From assembly GCA_905221605.1 (NCBI GenBank), contig CAJNDS010002306.1:1-60000 (forward strand): 60,000 bases of DNA, given 5' to 3'. The stretch comes from Symbiodinium natans. Lineage: Eukaryota; Sar; Dinophyceae; Suessiales; Symbiodiniaceae. This document shows, piece by piece, positions 38,425 to 51,319 of the stretch (position 1 is its first letter; each line of letters opens with the position of its first letter). A program made the translations under genes and the position numbers. Under the pieces are notes generated by a model. The model saw nothing but the letters and a program-made list of their open reading frames with translations. It did no database searches and was not told the DNA's origin.

Positions 38425-41400
38425 GCCCAATTCACCGGCCTTGGGAGGCCGGTCATTCTCGTCGAAGTCCGCCAAGGAATCTGTTGCGAAGCGAGCGGAA
38501 ACTCAGGGGACCCCCCCCCCCCCGCGAGGATTTGGGACGCAGGGTCGCTGGGAAAAACTGCTGGGCCAGCCTTTCATGATCAGCGCGCCCCCAGCAGGAT
38601 TGTCCTCGCCACTGTCACAGCCAGCTCAACGAGAAGAGCTTCAACGTCCCCTTTGGGTTGTATCATTGCTCGTTTCCAACTGATCAAAATTTGGTCATAA
38701 TTTGGCCATCAGGTTCGTGGTCCGGTAGCATTTTCACAACGCGTTTTTTGCCGTTTCCCCTGTGCGCTTGCCTTGGGGGCCTTGTGGGTGGCTTGAGGGG
38801 GCTTTGGGCAGCCTTGGGCCTTTCTCGGGGCCTGTTGAGGGGTCTTGTGAAGCTTTAGGAACTCAGAAAAATGTTCGGGCGGGGGATACGAAATATGATC
38901 CCTGTCCACCACAGCAAGTTTGCTTTGCAGCTGCTCTTGGAAATGCATCGAAATAGATATAGCTGAGAGAGCCCAAGAGCCTACCGAAAGCTCCAATTAC
39001 TAAACGATAAACACTAAGCACCAGAACCATAACCCATAAAGCATGACCCTGCAAGCCATTGTGGACAAGTTGAGGACAAGTTGAGGCAAGCGTGAAGAGT
39101 GGAAATTGCACGGGGTTTGGGCACGGGTTGACACAAGGAAGTGCTGCACCCGCGGTGTTTGGGAACCTTGGGCTGCACCAGTGGTTGTGCGACTATGCGT
39201 TGCAAGTCTGCACACCCGTTCCATGCTCGGCTCTGTCACCTGCGACGCACCTGGAAGCGCAATGTGAAACGCCTGGTGCTAAGTGCTAGGAAGACCATGC
39301 GATGCAAATCCGGCAGATTCGCACCCAGAGACGCCGAGACACTCGCTTGCTTGTTTTGAACCATTCCTTCGAGCGGAAGCTCCATCCAACTTTTAATTCA
39401 TCGTTTAGCGTATTCACAGCCGGAGACGACTGTCTATTGTGAACCCTGTCTTGGAGTGGCAGCTCCGTCCCGGCTCATGATTTGATTCATACTTGGTTCG
39501 GTACTCTCAATTTTGTGAACCATATGGGAAAATACAAAGCCCACCTGGCTGCATTATGCTGCATTATACGAAGGCTGTGCAAAGTCAGCTACCTTTGCTG
39601 CAGGTGGTGCGAAGGCGGAATGTAAAATCTCTTCGTTGCTGCCGGGGTTTAGCGGAATGCATTCCCTCGTTCTTCTACAGGTGTGTGGCAGACGTTCTCC
39701 TTTCTTGCGATGGAGACTTGCTTGCTTCTGGGTAGGTACACCTTGATAAGCCCAGCCAAACCCGCACTCAAGACCAGCCACAAACTTGCCTTCAAATGGG
39801 AGGGGGTCGTCAGAGAGTCTGAAGCGGACAACAATGCAGCTTCAGGTCTCAGGCTGCGGAGGGCATGAGTTTCTCAAGACCTGCACTGCTGCGGTGCGGG
39901 ACTCTGCCTTACCTGTGCCGGCAAAGAGCGGAAGGGGGCACATATTCACGTTCGAACACAGAAGGCTTGGGTTCGGAGGATCGCTGGGTGAGGTTGTGCT
40001 ACTTGTGAGGTTTTCGTCCTTTGCCGCAGGTGCGAGGCGTATTGCTCTTCAAAAGGATGCGGCTCGGGCGCGGCTAGTGGCTCTCACACACACACACACA
40101 CAGAACTCATGTGAGCAGAACATCTAACATCTCCAGTGACTGCATTACATAATGCCCCGGAAACAAGTTCTTCTTCTGCATGCACACGGGCAGTTCCTTA
40201 AATGTCTCTTCGAACACGACCGCTTAAAGCTTGGGTACCCGGAGACAACATGCACAAACGAAGTAGGAGAAGCCACACAAACGTTCGATTTCAGCCGATA
40301 TACGCCCCATGGTTTTACTTCAGATTCGGGTCTCCGTGCGCCTTGTCTCTGCCGATGCTTCCGTCTCCGACACCCAGAAACCAGTCACCAACTGGGAAGG
40401 TGACCTTGCCACAATGCACTCCAAGCACTCTAAGCGCTTCCAGGGCTGCAAAATGTGAGACCCGAGGCTTGCACTGTCCGCTTCAGCCGACCTGCAGACT
40501 TGACCTCCAGAACCACTGCCCTACTCGACAATTGCTCCTTGTGCCTACAGTAGCAAGGCACTGGCACTTGCAACAAGAGCCGGCCTCTTGCAGCCAGCGC
40601 TCGGTCTTGCTTGCATTGGGCGCTCCTGACGATGGTAGACATCCACTCTCAACCTTAAACACCCTGAAGGCATCCCAAAGGCTCCTACTCGTAAAGGCGT
40701 AAGCCCTCAGAGCCCGACCTGGTGTGCTTTGCCCAGTTCCAGGAATTCCCGCAGTGCTTTGGGAGTTGTCTTTCGAGGCCTTGACCTCAGGCTGGACAAC
40801 CCCCCCCCCCCCCCCGGATTAGTAGATTTTGAGGGGAGAAGTGCACGAAACTCACCGTGACATTGCCAAAGCTACAAAGCCAAACTGGTGCGAAGTCGCC
40901 GTGGAGGCATCCTTCTCGGACGGCGCATTTGCGAAGCTTACAGCCTGACAGCCCAGCATCGACACTCTGCTCGCCATGGATGTCATTCTGATTCTGAAAA
41001 GCATCACGTGCACAGAATCCTTCTTGCTTGTATCTGCTCGCATCTGCTTGTTCCACTAGGTAGGAACTGATCGCTCGCGGAGCTAGGGGCCTTGGATCCA
41101 AAGGATCGGCTGGCAGGCGCCCCAAATTGGGCCTGCACCTCCTGCAAACGTTAATCAGCTTGTCTTGGTTTCTGTGTGAACCGAAAGAACTTTGCATCAC
41201 CCAAACAGCAACTTGCCTCCAGGTGCATGCGGTTCACGCCAGCACCCATTGCAGGTGAATACAGAACAAGGCCGAGACCAGAGAGCACAGCCTGTGTGCG
41301 TAGCACAAATGACCAGGATGGTATTTCTACTAGTCCGAACGTCCCAGCGCCCACAACCCTCGAGCAACCTGTAGGTGCCGAAAGGCTGCAGAACAATTCC

Positions 41401-42180
41401 GGCAGAAGCAATATAGAGATAGAGCGAGGGAGAGAGGGAGAGGTAAGAAAAAAGTGCAGAACCAGTGCAGCACGGGCCATATGTGGCTCCAAAAATGCAA
41501 CAGCCCAGCTGGCAACTTACCACATGAGAACTGTTGGCGCGACAAGCGTTTCTTGGAGTGCCAAGGGTGAAACTACTCTATGTCTAAGAGCGGGATCCCT
41601 TTTTGACCTGTCGAGACAAGATGTTCAACAACAAGGCTGTCAACACGCGCGGGTACTTGGCATGTGTACGCTTCATGACTGTCTTCTGGAAGCCTACACC
41701 AACCCTAGCTGCCAGTGAGAGGCAGCTCGTAACGTCCATGGCTCAATACAGCCAGCTCATTTCAGCTTCTTCTCCTTTGGCTTGAAGGCCTGTCTGCAGC
41801 AGAGAGAACTGCGGTCGACATCGTGACAACAGCCTTACTCCATGCTGTTGGAATGCCCTGTTGCAAAAGAGCACCTTGGCAGCTTCTTGGGCAGCAACTG
41901 CCCATGCCTCTGAGGCATCTGCATGCCTAGGCAAGCACAAAAATCCAAACCCTGGCTTCGTGGACCCCTAATGCCCTAAGCCTTTTGGCAAAAACCCAAG
42001 GCCATCAAACCGCGTAAGCCACGCACTTCTTGGCCCGAAGCAGGGACTTTTCCAGTTCGGGTGCTACATCAGCGGCCTCGGCTGACTGAGAAATCTGGAT
42101 GTAAAGGACATTAAGGTTAAGGATTTGGAAGATTCTCTGAACTAGGATGTAGGAGTTTTGTTTCTGGCTTCTTGTCGTCG
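38425..42180. other. No supported gene
   Basis: The stretch contains only short frames. A short CA run lies at 40085-40102 and an 18-base C run near 40800-40817. A GAGA-rich patch is at about 41415-41443. No domain, RNA gene or inverted repeat was recognised. Confidence 0.5.
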
Positions 42181-42184
42181 TAGT

Positions 42185-42400
42185 AGTCGTCGTCATCGCG
42201 GTGTTTGCGGCAGTGAGAGTGAAAGCGGCAGTGCGAGCGCGACTGCGACTGCGATTGCGAATGCTAGTGAGGGTGAGAGTGGGAGTGCGAGTGAGAGTGC
42301 GAGTGAGAGTGAGTGTGACAGCAATAGCAATTGCAATTGCAATGGCAACAGCAATAGCAATAGCAATAGCAGAAGTCATAGCCATAGCAAAAAGTAATGG
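42185..42400. repeat. Compound GAGTGA / CAATAG microsatellite
   Basis: GTGAGAGTGNGAG units pass into ATAGCAATTGCAAT and AGCAATAGCAATAG units. The minus-strand frame reads as AIAIAV and TLTRT repeats and is an artefact of the repeat. Confidence 0.9.
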
Positions 42401-42624
42401 CCGTTGTTGTAGAGTCAACAATACTAGCAATAGTCATCAAAGCACAATAGCAATGATAGCCCCACTTGCCCCATGTTCAGCGCTGCGGCCCTCAAAGACA
42501 GCGTGATTCGAGTCAGACTTGTGGTTGGGCCAGTGCCTGCCCCCCCTTGCCGTTAAGTCTGCCTCAAATCACAGACCGGTTTGAGGCAGACTTGTGTCAG
42601 AGCCTGCCCCCCTTGCTTTTAAAG

Positions 42625-42815
42625 CCATGAGGCAAGTGAGGCAGGCGTGGGGCAGATGCGTCAAGTCAGGCGAGTGAGGCAGGCAAGTGGGGCAAGTGGG
42701 GCAAGTGAGGCAAAATCAATTAGCTCTTCCGGGCCACCAAATAACCAAGTTAGGCAAGTGGGGCAACGTCGATTAGCTCTTCCGGAAAAGCAAGCGGGGC
42801 AAGTGGGGCAAGTAG
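42625..42815. repeat. GGCAAGTGGG minisatellite with two GATTAGCTCTTCCGG blocks
   Basis: Units of GAGGCAAGTGGGGCAAGT recur on both sides of two near-identical blocks at about 42717-42732 and 42772-42786 (AATTAGCTCTTCCGG and GATTAGCTCTTCCGG). This suggests a duplicated composite unit. Confidence 0.8.
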
Positions 42816-43146
42816 AGCAATGTCTGGCCGTGGGCGCCCGCAATGAAAGGAGAGGGAGTCAACAGAGGTTCTGCCGGTATTCCGAAAAAAAGGTGGTGGT
42901 ATAAGGATTTCCTCTCAAAACATCGACGACATGGAGGCTTTCCGAGGAATATGCGGAGAAAACGGCCACAAAAAAAAACAGACCCAGAATCATGGGCCCT
43001 CTCCGTGTATCAGGAGCCCCGGCCGTCAGGGGCGCTGGTCCGGGCGCCGCTGCGGGAGCCGGCGCAGGAGCGGGAGCCGCCTTGGCCGTGGGATTCGGGC
43101 CATTTGTGACGCCAGGCGTCTGCGGCACCCTTGCTCTAGAACCGCC

Positions 43147-43260
43147 TGGTTCTTAGTAGGGAATGAGGGAAGTAGGGAATGAGGGAATCAGGGCCCTATA
43201 CATATACCCTTTAAAGCATTACATAGAGTACCTCATTCCCTCGTTCCCTACTAAGAACCA
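43147..43260. repeat. 114-bp inverted repeat (MITE-like)
   Basis: TGGTTCTTAGTAGGGAATGA at the left (25-bp arm, 43147-43171) is complementary with one mismatch to 43236-43260. The spacer is TATA-containing. Flanks are GCC on both sides in opposite sense. Small palindromes of this size resemble miniature inverted-repeat elements; no clear target duplication was found. Confidence 0.7.
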
Positions 43261-43914
43261 GCCAGAGAGAGGACCCCTTTCCTGCGTCGTCTTCTCAGGT
43301 GAAACCATCGGAGTTGAATGGGCGGGGTGACAGCGGCCCACGGGCACTCCCCGCACGCTACGCATCAGCTTCAAGTGGATCGGGCTCACCTCGACATGGC
43401 GAAACCACCTGCACGCAACCAGGCAGTTCAGAAGTTCACACAGAGACTCCGCAGCTACTTGAGACGTTCGAGAGGCCATGAAAGTCATGAAAGGGCGGCC
43501 ATTGAGAGCCTCCTTTTGCATACACTACCAGCCATGTGACTTGCTCTGAGTGCGCATTTGCGCCTGGGACCAGGAGGTCGAAGTACGTCGAAGTCTTACC
43601 CTTCTGACAAAGCAAGAAGGTGCACTGGAGCGGCAAGGGCCACTTCTGGCACCATGCCGCAGGAGATTGACTGATGCAGGGCTGCTGGACACCTACCAAA
43701 GGCTGCTGAACTCCCCTTAAAAAGCCGTTTCGCTGCATGCACCAACGCCTGCACCAAACCAGATATCCCTGACTTGCAGAGCGACACTGTCAAAGGTGCT
43801 AGAGCCGGTTCTCTGGCACTTCAACCAAACGCCCGAATTACAGAGACCATACTGGAGACTCTTCAAACACTCCGACAACTTCGAGCAAGCTTCGCGGCAA
43901 GATTCAGCTTCGGC

Positions 43915-44829
43915 TCAGTCGTGGTCTGAGTCGCCGTAGTCCGCCGCCATGGCCGCCCTGTCGCGTTCGCTCTGCTGGCGCCTCTTCTCCACCTGATAGT
44001 CAACACGCTTCTTCTGCTTCACACTTCGGGTGTGCTTGGCGTCGTGTGTCCAGCCACGCACGAACACCTCCTTCTGGGCATAGTAGAGATCAGCTGCATC
44101 CCCCGTCGTGTTCATCCTCTGAAGCTGCGGTGCAGGGACTGGATTGGCAAGCGGCTTGGGCGCATTGGGATCCATCGTCGGCTTGCGCCTGGTGGTGACT
44201 GTCGTCCAAGATGGCGATCCTGGTGCGGTCGGTGAAGCCATTGCGGGTCCCACGGTGTAGCCCAGTGTAAGCGGAGGTGGCACTGGGCGGGGCTGGGCTG
44301 CCACAATTTGTGGCGCAGCCCCATGTGGCCCATGTGCCCCATGCCTTGGGACCGGACCCTCGGACTGTGCACTCTGAAGGTCTGGTCGCGCAACGGACAT
44401 TTGTAGTGGTATCAGGTCGAGGACGCTTCCACCCGGGTAAATGGCTCCCGTTGTGGGATTGGCCAGGTTGCCATGCGGGATGATGGGCTTCACGCTGGGG
44501 GATGCAGGAGGTAAGTCGCCAGTACCCATGGGTCCCATGTGCACCGGACTGAGGGCAAATCCCTGCAGAGGCGAGGCGAGCGGTGAGCTGGTATAGGACA
44601 GGCAAGGGGACGCATGAGGAGATTCCAGCACGCCGTAAGGGTTGCCGAAACGCCTGGCATTCATCCCTCCCGGCACCATGAAGCCTAAGGCACGCAGTGC
44701 TTGGGTCCGGTCCGCTGCCTCTCCTCCTCTCGGATTCTGTCTGCACTTTGACTGTTGCTGGATGCATCTCTGAGGTGTTAAGGCATCTCCAATGCTTGAT
44801 ACGTATTGCAAGTGCGACAACGCTGTCAC
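43915..44829 (-). CDS. Probable terminal exon of a Pro/Ala-rich protein with a basic C-terminus
   Basis: This 304-codon open frame ends DYGDSDHD-stop. The first two thirds are Pro, Gly, Ala and Ser-rich (MVPGGMNARRFGNPYG, VPPPLTLGYTVGPAMASPTA). The end is structured and basic (VFVRGWTHDAKHTRSVKQKK, VEKRRQQSERDRAAMAA), like a helical RNA- or protein-binding tail. A second frame of 247 codons overlaps but looks like a shadow. Residues before MVPGG may be intron. No family recognised. Confidence 0.5.
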   Translation of the reverse strand: MTALSHLQYVSSIGDALTPQRCIQQQSKCRQNPRGGEAADRTQALRALGFMVPGGMNARRFGNPYGVLESPHASPCLSYTSSPLASPLQGFALSPVHMGPMGTGDLPPASPSVKPIIPHGNLANPTTGAIYPGGSVLDLIPLQMSVARPDLQSAQSEGPVPRHGAHGPHGAAPQIVAAQPRPVPPPLTLGYTVGPAMASPTAPGSPSWTTVTTRRKPTMDPNAPKPLANPVPAPQLQRMNTTGDAADLYYAQKEVFVRGWTHDAKHTRSVKQKKRVDYQVEKRRQQSERDRAAMAADYGDSDHD

Positions 44830-46038
44830 TCACAACAAGCGAATCTAGATTGTCACTAGCTCGAGCCGATCATCTGCGCCGGTATTCCGTGGCCTGAAAT
44901 ACCATGGTACGAGTACTTGCCTGCGGCAAGCCGAGACACTGCCATGTAAGGACCGCAGAGAAACGGATGTCCAAAACTCGCAGCCTTGGCTTTGCGCTTC
45001 TTGTTGCGCAGCTTCTGTTTAGCTTTGGCTGCCAGCCTTCGGAGGAGCTTGTACTGAGGAAAGCTCCTTAAAACAATGCAGCTGAGGGCCTGCCCTTGGA
45101 GTCAGCTGCTTTGGCTGCTATTTCGGCAGCTGACTTGGCGACCGAAAGCTGTTCCTGAAGGCATTCAGCGACTGAGACACCGCTGGGAGGAACTTCGAAG
45201 CCTACAGCGACTGCCAACATGCCGGCCTTGGTGCCGTGGATGCGCGCGAGGGTCTCTGACTCTGCTGCCTCAGATCTTCTGCCTCCAAATGCCTCCAAAT
45301 GCCTTCAACGCCTTCAAATGCCTCCAAATGCCTCCAAACCTCCACAACGAGTTCCCATGGTGCCCACAAAGAATGCTGGGCAGGCAGGCCAGCTGCTTCA
45401 GATGCCGCCTCTGACATCGGTCGCCGCATCACACCACCAGCATGTCTGGATGGCTCACGGCTCCGCCTCGCTGCCCGGACGTTCTGAGGGTCGAAGGTCT
45501 TCCCGTCCTGCGACAATCTGCTCAGAAAGCAAGGGGCCCGTGGCGATGAGATGCTGCAATGCCAAGTGCCAGATCCCCTGAAACCCAAACCCTGCCATAA
45601 CCCTACCAAAAAAAACGCCGGGCCTGGATGATAACCCGCACGTGCTTGCCTCCTGGCAGCATACAGCCGCTCGAAGGCTCGGGAGGACAAAAATGGTGAG
45701 GCTCCGGATGTTCGGGCAAAGAGCTCAGCCTGGCGCTGGCTGAACCCGCGTTCCAGGAATGGCTTCGTACTTGCCCTGCAGAACATGAAAAGCAAACCTA
45801 AATATCCAGGCCCCAAAACCTGAACAGCACAGGTCAGGCGCCTTTGTCAGAGCGACAGAACTGATCTTCCGACCTAACTGCCAACCACTCACGACTCGCC
45901 AGTGTACTTGTGGTGTTCTAACCTTGAATCTTAAGTTGGCGACCCTTGTTGCGCTGCGAGGGACGATCGTCAATGATGTAGTCCCTTTTGGCTTTGGGCC
46001 TCGTATCCGTGCAGAGAAAGGGTCCTGCTGCAACTTTT
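44830..46038. other. No supported gene between 44.8 and 46.0 kb
   Basis: Besides the minisatellite at 45.3 kb, only short frames are seen. A minus-strand stretch at 45.07-45.30 kb has helical composition (EVPPSGVSVAECLQEQLSVA and following Ala-rich residues) and may be an exon upstream of the 43.9-44.8 kb frame, but no splice sites were fixed. Confidence 0.4.
45282..45346. repeat. ATGCCTCCAA minisatellite
   Basis: Five or six imperfect copies of CTCCAAATGCCT lie in tandem (CCTTCAACGCCTTCAAATGC variant in the middle). Confidence 0.8.

Positions 46039-46040
<2 letters not shown>

Positions 46041-46107
<67 letters not shown>
46041..46107. repeat. (CA)n microsatellite
   Basis: An uninterrupted run of about 33 CA dinucleotides. 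The long minus-strand Val-Cys frame is an artefact. Confidence 0.98.
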
Positions 46108-46109
<2 letters not shown>

Positions 46110-49100
46110 GGGACCCGCACAGCATGCGCACCTAACAATCCGATGCACCATGGCTCATCATGCTTCTCTCTACCCTGAACCCATGCTGAACTCTAGACTC
46201 ATTGATGCCGCCAAGTCACCGTTCGGGCCTTCTGAGCTTCCCGCTTGGCAGTAGACCGGGGTTTCTTGGATCCGAACCCGACCTGCCGCGCAGTCGGAGC
46301 CCAAGAATTACTAAGAGGTGTTGGAGGGTAGTGGGGACTAAAGGGGGGACCCTTTTTGGGGACCTTAGGGGTTGTTTGGGCTACTTAGGTATATAGGGGC
46401 TATATACGAGGTATATGTAGGGGCTTACATACGGGAAGAAGATTCAGGGTCCCTTCTAGGGGTCCCTCCTTATACCCCAGAACTAGCGGAGGTTCTGGAG
46501 GGGGTGAACGGTTTAGGGGGTTTGGTGGGTTTTGCGGAGGGCTGCTTAGGGTCCCTGCACCTTCCGTGCCATGGCTCGCTGTGAAGGGCTTCTAAGGCAT
46601 GCTATGAGGAGCCAAGGAATTTGCAGAGGCCTTTAAGCGCCATAAACCGACATGATGGCATGGCTAGGCCTGAGCAGCTAGCGTGAAGTAAAGTAGAGCC
46701 AAGTGGGGTTCCTGTTCCAGGGGTATGGTCTCAAGAAATCCGGAGGCAGCGAGCCGTTTGAGCTGTTCATGAACTGCGTCGAGCAAGGGTGGTGCTGTCA
46801 AGAATCTGGCGTGGGCAGATCGAGATCAACAACGACTGAGCCTCTTGCGAGCGAACCGTATCTAGTCTCCGATGTGACTGCACCGGCCACCTGGGTTGCA
46901 GCTGCAGCTTCTCAAGAGTGGTTTTTCCAGACAAACACCAAGCTTCAGGGCGATAGCAATTGGCCGAGGTTGGCACGGTCACGGCCACAAACAGCTGCCA
47001 ATAGCTGAGCTTCATTGCAGATGCGCAGATCCATTCCCAAGCCCGACACTGCTGCAGCAGGCTGCACCATGAGGATCAACCAAGTGATTTAGTCAACCAA
47101 GCTTGCAGAGCTTAGCCAAGCATGAAGGCACTCATGGCTGCAGATTTTTGTTTTGAGCTAAAGCAGCAGCCGTGAAACTTGTTCTGCCGCGCTTCATCAC
47201 TCAAAAACCTGAGGCATGAACGTCGCTTGTTGCAACTTGTTGTTCAGCATGTTCGGGTGCCACATGGTGCCACTGGAGCCGGGGCCAGATTGAGGGTCGC
47301 AGCATCTCTGTCTGCTGTGTGTCCGATGTACCTTCGCAGGCAACCAGGGTTTTGGTCCGGCGTTGCAACCGCACATCCGGGATGTCACAGCAGTTGTGCA
47401 GTTGTACTCTTTCTCATGTATGAACTGTGAAGGATGAGCATCGATGAGCGTTGCACAAGTGGTCTCTGCAGCGCTGTTCTCCGACGTAGAAGCCTGGCAC
47501 TTCTGCATTAGGGTCAACAACCCCCCACACCTGCTTGGAAGCTTGCAGCTGAAAAGGCAATGTCCACTAACAGCATTCCCGCTTGCAAACAGGCTTAGGA
47601 GGAACACAAAAAAAAGACTCCGCCGGGTTCGCTCTGTGTGATTCACAGACTAGGCATGCCGAGCTTTTGAACATCACTTACCGTTCAAAATCGGGGTGTG
47701 GGCGGTGGGAGGATTCGAGGCTCACTTGGAGCAGGACGGAAGCATGCCAAGACCATCCCGTTTGGCCATTGAGACTTATTGGAAAAAGTTAGGGACTGCC
47801 CCAACCACTAAAAGTCCATTAATGGGATGCTAGGGACGTAATGAACCTAAAGCCAGATCTTTATTCAACCGCGTGAATGGGGGCAGTATCCAAAAGGAGC
47901 TGTTCTCCTACAAATGCTTCTCAGCTTCACCTGTAGCCGGTCGTGCTTGGCTTGCTGCAAATCTCCAGCTATGCGGTCAACGAAAAAGTTATAAGTATCT
48001 CAGAGTGTTTAAAGAGTGGGTAGCGACCACTAGATGCTGGCATGTCTGCAGGGGCCTGCACAAGACTTCTGAGAGGGAGGCAGCATGCTGGTCCAAGCCT
48101 CAGGCTGAGAACACTCTCAACTTGCCACTCGCAGCACATCAAAGTGCATGCTGGAGTCCAGCCAAGGCCAGGGCACAAAGCAGCTTGCAAGAATCAACCG
48201 GGCAGGAGCTGTCCCGGACTACCTGAAGCAGCTCGTTTTGCTTTGAAGCAAACATGGAAGCAAACGTGGAAGCAAACGTGGAAGCAAGGAAGCACTCAGA
48301 GCCTTGTAAGGGCAAGCCTTCTGCTCGTTCGGGTAAGCAGCAAGCCAACCGCCGAAGCGAAGATGGTTCACAGGCTGTCCAGGCCAAGCACGTTTCCAAG
48401 TTCAAGTGAGCTTCGGGAACGTATTCCAACAGCTAGCAGTCGACACATCGTAGGCAGTTCGTGCCTTGAAGGAGAGCCAGCATTCGTGGAAGTCAGATGT
48501 GGGAGCAAGCACCCGCAAAGTGTACCTGGACAGCTCTTGCCCACGTCAGGGCTCGAATGTCTGCTTGGACCCAGGCAAGGGACGTGTCAGGAACAAGCCT
48601 GTCCTGCCAGTACACCTGGACACACAATTACACGGCGAATGGTTCCAAGCAGTGGTTGGAAACCAAGGACGAGGCATTGTGGAACTCGACCGAGCATGCA
48701 TGCTTCTCGTCACCAGTGACGGTCCAGCCCTGAATCCAACAAATGCAATACAGCCCTGACAGGCACCAACATCGCTTTTCGCACATCAGGCTTCAAGAGA
48801 GGCGCCGTAAGCTTCTGACATCATGCGTCAAGCAAAGATATTTCGTTGATCCATGCCACCTGCCAGACACAAGAGACACTTGCCTTCCTCCTGCAGACTA
48901 CACGCGAACCCCTCCTTGGTCTCACAGGTGACGAAAAAATTCGATCCAGATTCTGTGTACAAACCCCCCTCCCCCCACCCAACACCCCCCCACCCCCGCC
49001 AGGGGCGGCGGCGCAGTATTTTGAAGACATGCCTCCCGAACCCTAAGCCAGCCGAACCTAGTTGCGCTGGTGACAGCAGAGACACTGTAGGTTCCAAGGA

Positions 49101-50350
49101 ATACTCACCTCTCAGAATTGGGTTATTGTTTATTTGTACCGTAGAGTGGATTGGGGGAAGTGAGATGGGTGTTGAGGTCCAAATCGTGGATGGGAGGGGC
49201 GGTTCTTCTTCTCTTCCCAAGTGCTACTCAAAACGGACGCCTTGTCAACTTTCTAGGAAAATTGAGTTACGTAGACTTTGGCTGGTAGGCATTTTTGCGA
49301 TAATGATGCTCCAAGTAGCGCAAAACTGCAAAGTGGTCAGGGGGTGCGTACTTATACCTACCAGCCTCGGATTGGGATGTGTTGTGTGGCACGTGTCGAA
49401 CATTCATTCCCCAAGATGCAGTTTCGCTCCAGCCGCCTCAGCCTAGCTCGCATCCCTGCCAGCTGGCCAATCCTGAACCAACCGAGCTTGACTCTGCTAG
49501 ATGTGACATGACGAAACCAGAAGAAACGTGACCAGTCCACAACCGGCCTCCGCCCGGCCACGCAGGCGACGGTCTTCTCTGCCGGATCGTGAAGGCTGCC
49601 GTTGGCTCGGGCAATCTGACAGGTGTGCATTTTGGCACAGGCGAGACCCGTGCAGTCCTCGATGACTTGTACTTTTTTGTTCGTCTCCCAACAAGGAACA
49701 TGCTTTTGCATCTTTTGCGGCTAGTGACCTGATGGAAGGGCCGACATCGGCCAGAAACCGCAAAACTCAGTACTTTGGCAATGACATGTGGCACGCGCAC
49801 CTCGGGGTAGAAAATTTCAAATGCCCACCGAAACATGCCCATGCCCATCCTGGCTTTGACAGCTCTGCAGCAAAAGCACGGGCTGAGCAACCAGAGATGG
49901 CGCGGCATGCAACGAACCCGAATAACCAAAGCTTCAACGCACGCCACGGCCGCCCGTTGTAGAGCTGATCCGGCATCACAATGAAGCTGGCCGACACGGA
50001 CAACTAGCGTCAACTGCCGACAGCTTCACGCAACTCTTGGCGGCTACACCAAACGGTGCCCATTAGGATGTAGACAAGCACGAGCTTAGATAGCCTCTGC
50101 ACCCACTTCGGACAAGTGAACGTAAGTGAAGCTGCAGATTGGTGGAACAACATTCGATGTGAGCTTCGGACCAGCTTGCAAAGTCCACGCTGTGAATGTA
50201 AAAGCCTTGAAGCCGGCAAAGACCCCCCGCATGTTTGCGCATGACGCCTGAGGGCTTTACACTGAACCAGAGCTGGTGCTGCCACCAGCGAAAGCCTTCC
50301 AGATACAAGCACAGAACGGCTTAGACGCAACTCACATCGCAAGGCTCATG
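46108..50350. other. No supported gene; minor tandem repeats
   Basis: The stretch contains a G-rich patch at 46.32-46.55 kb. Four copies of a 14-base AAGCAAACGTGGAA unit lie at about 48244-48290. A C-rich tract at 48.96-49.00 kb is followed by GGGGCGGCGGCG. None of the short frames resembles a known protein or has a convincing exon border. Confidence 0.5.
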
Positions 50351-50354
50351 AGAA

Positions 50355-50512
50355 AGTGTGTGTATGTGTGTATGTATGTATGTGTGTATGTATGTATGTA
50401 TGTACGTATGTATGTATGTGTGTATGTGTGTATGTATGTATGTATGTATGTATGTATGTATGTATGTATGTATGTATGTATGCATGCATGCATGTATGTA
50501 TGTATGTATGTA
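50355..50512. repeat. (TATG)n / (CATG)n microsatellite
   Basis: About 155 bp of GTAT tetranucleotides with GTGT and GCAT variants. Frames reading Cys-Met-Tyr-Val or Ile-His-Thr repeats are artefacts. Confidence 0.97.
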
Positions 50513-51319
50513 CTGTCTGGGACGTCGAATTCACTTGTACGGACTCGATATATTTTAGAACTAACGTGGCAATAGGATGACTGGTTCCCACGCTGGCCTC
50601 ATGGGGGGAGGGCCACAAAAAGATATGTCTTTTTGTTGTTGCCCCCCAAGCATCAACGGGCAGAATTTGGAGGCCCCCGCCCATCCTGAGAAGCTGAACT
50701 TGAGAGCCTGAAGCCCCCATTTCCTCTCTATCCTCATCCCTGCAAAATCCAAAAAACATCCTAACAAATCAAATGTGAAGCGGCCCGTATCTTTGTTAAA
50801 GGAGCTTAAGGATTGTACACTTTCATTTTTAAACTTGAATGGGTCTGGGGGGCCCGGGGGCCCTTCCCATTCAATGTTTGCAACATGTTCAAGTTTTTTG
50901 AGGTCATCATTTGTTTAAACAAACCCTTCAAGCATAAATGTGGAGGGCCCCTGGTCCCCAATTGCCTGACATCTTTGAAAACTTAAATGGGGCTATTGCA
51001 TTGTGTCGTGTTTGCTTTTGGTTCTTCGAACCCAAAGGTTTTCGAGAGGTCATATGTGTCCCTATGGGTCGTACACAGGGCATTGTTGTGCTGAAAGCTC
51101 TTTTGTGCCTCTTGTTATGAGGTCATGGCACCTAAGTGTGCCTCCGGCAGCAAATCAATCTTCAGAAAACCCGGACATTCTGCCGATATCCAACTCCAGC
51201 TGCTGTGAGCAGACGGAGCATACTGCGACTCAGCATCAGCATCAGGCGCTGCCGGTTTCGGATCCGGGTCCAGGGCCGCGGCCTGGGTGTGAAGAGTCGA
51301 GGGATCTGGGGTTGCAACG
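50513..51319. other. No supported gene
   Basis: Moderately AT-rich unique sequence with a short G/C patch at about 50846-50866. Nothing recognisable. Confidence 0.5.

Noticed and set aside
42005-42430. Long minus-strand frame rich in Ala-Ile and Thr-Leu repeats
   Set aside because: It is entirely produced by the AGCAAT and GAGAGT microsatellites; no codon bias or domain.
44090-44833. A 247-codon overlapping minus-strand frame
   Set aside because: The 304-codon frame on the same strand has a better structured C-terminus; the other is a shadow of its Pro-rich coding.
45725-46254. Frames with Val-Cys or His-Thr runs
   Set aside because: Translation of the CA microsatellite.
50276-50759. Frames with Cys-Met-Tyr-Val and Ile-His-Thr runs
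   Set aside because: Translation of the TATG microsatellite in several frames.
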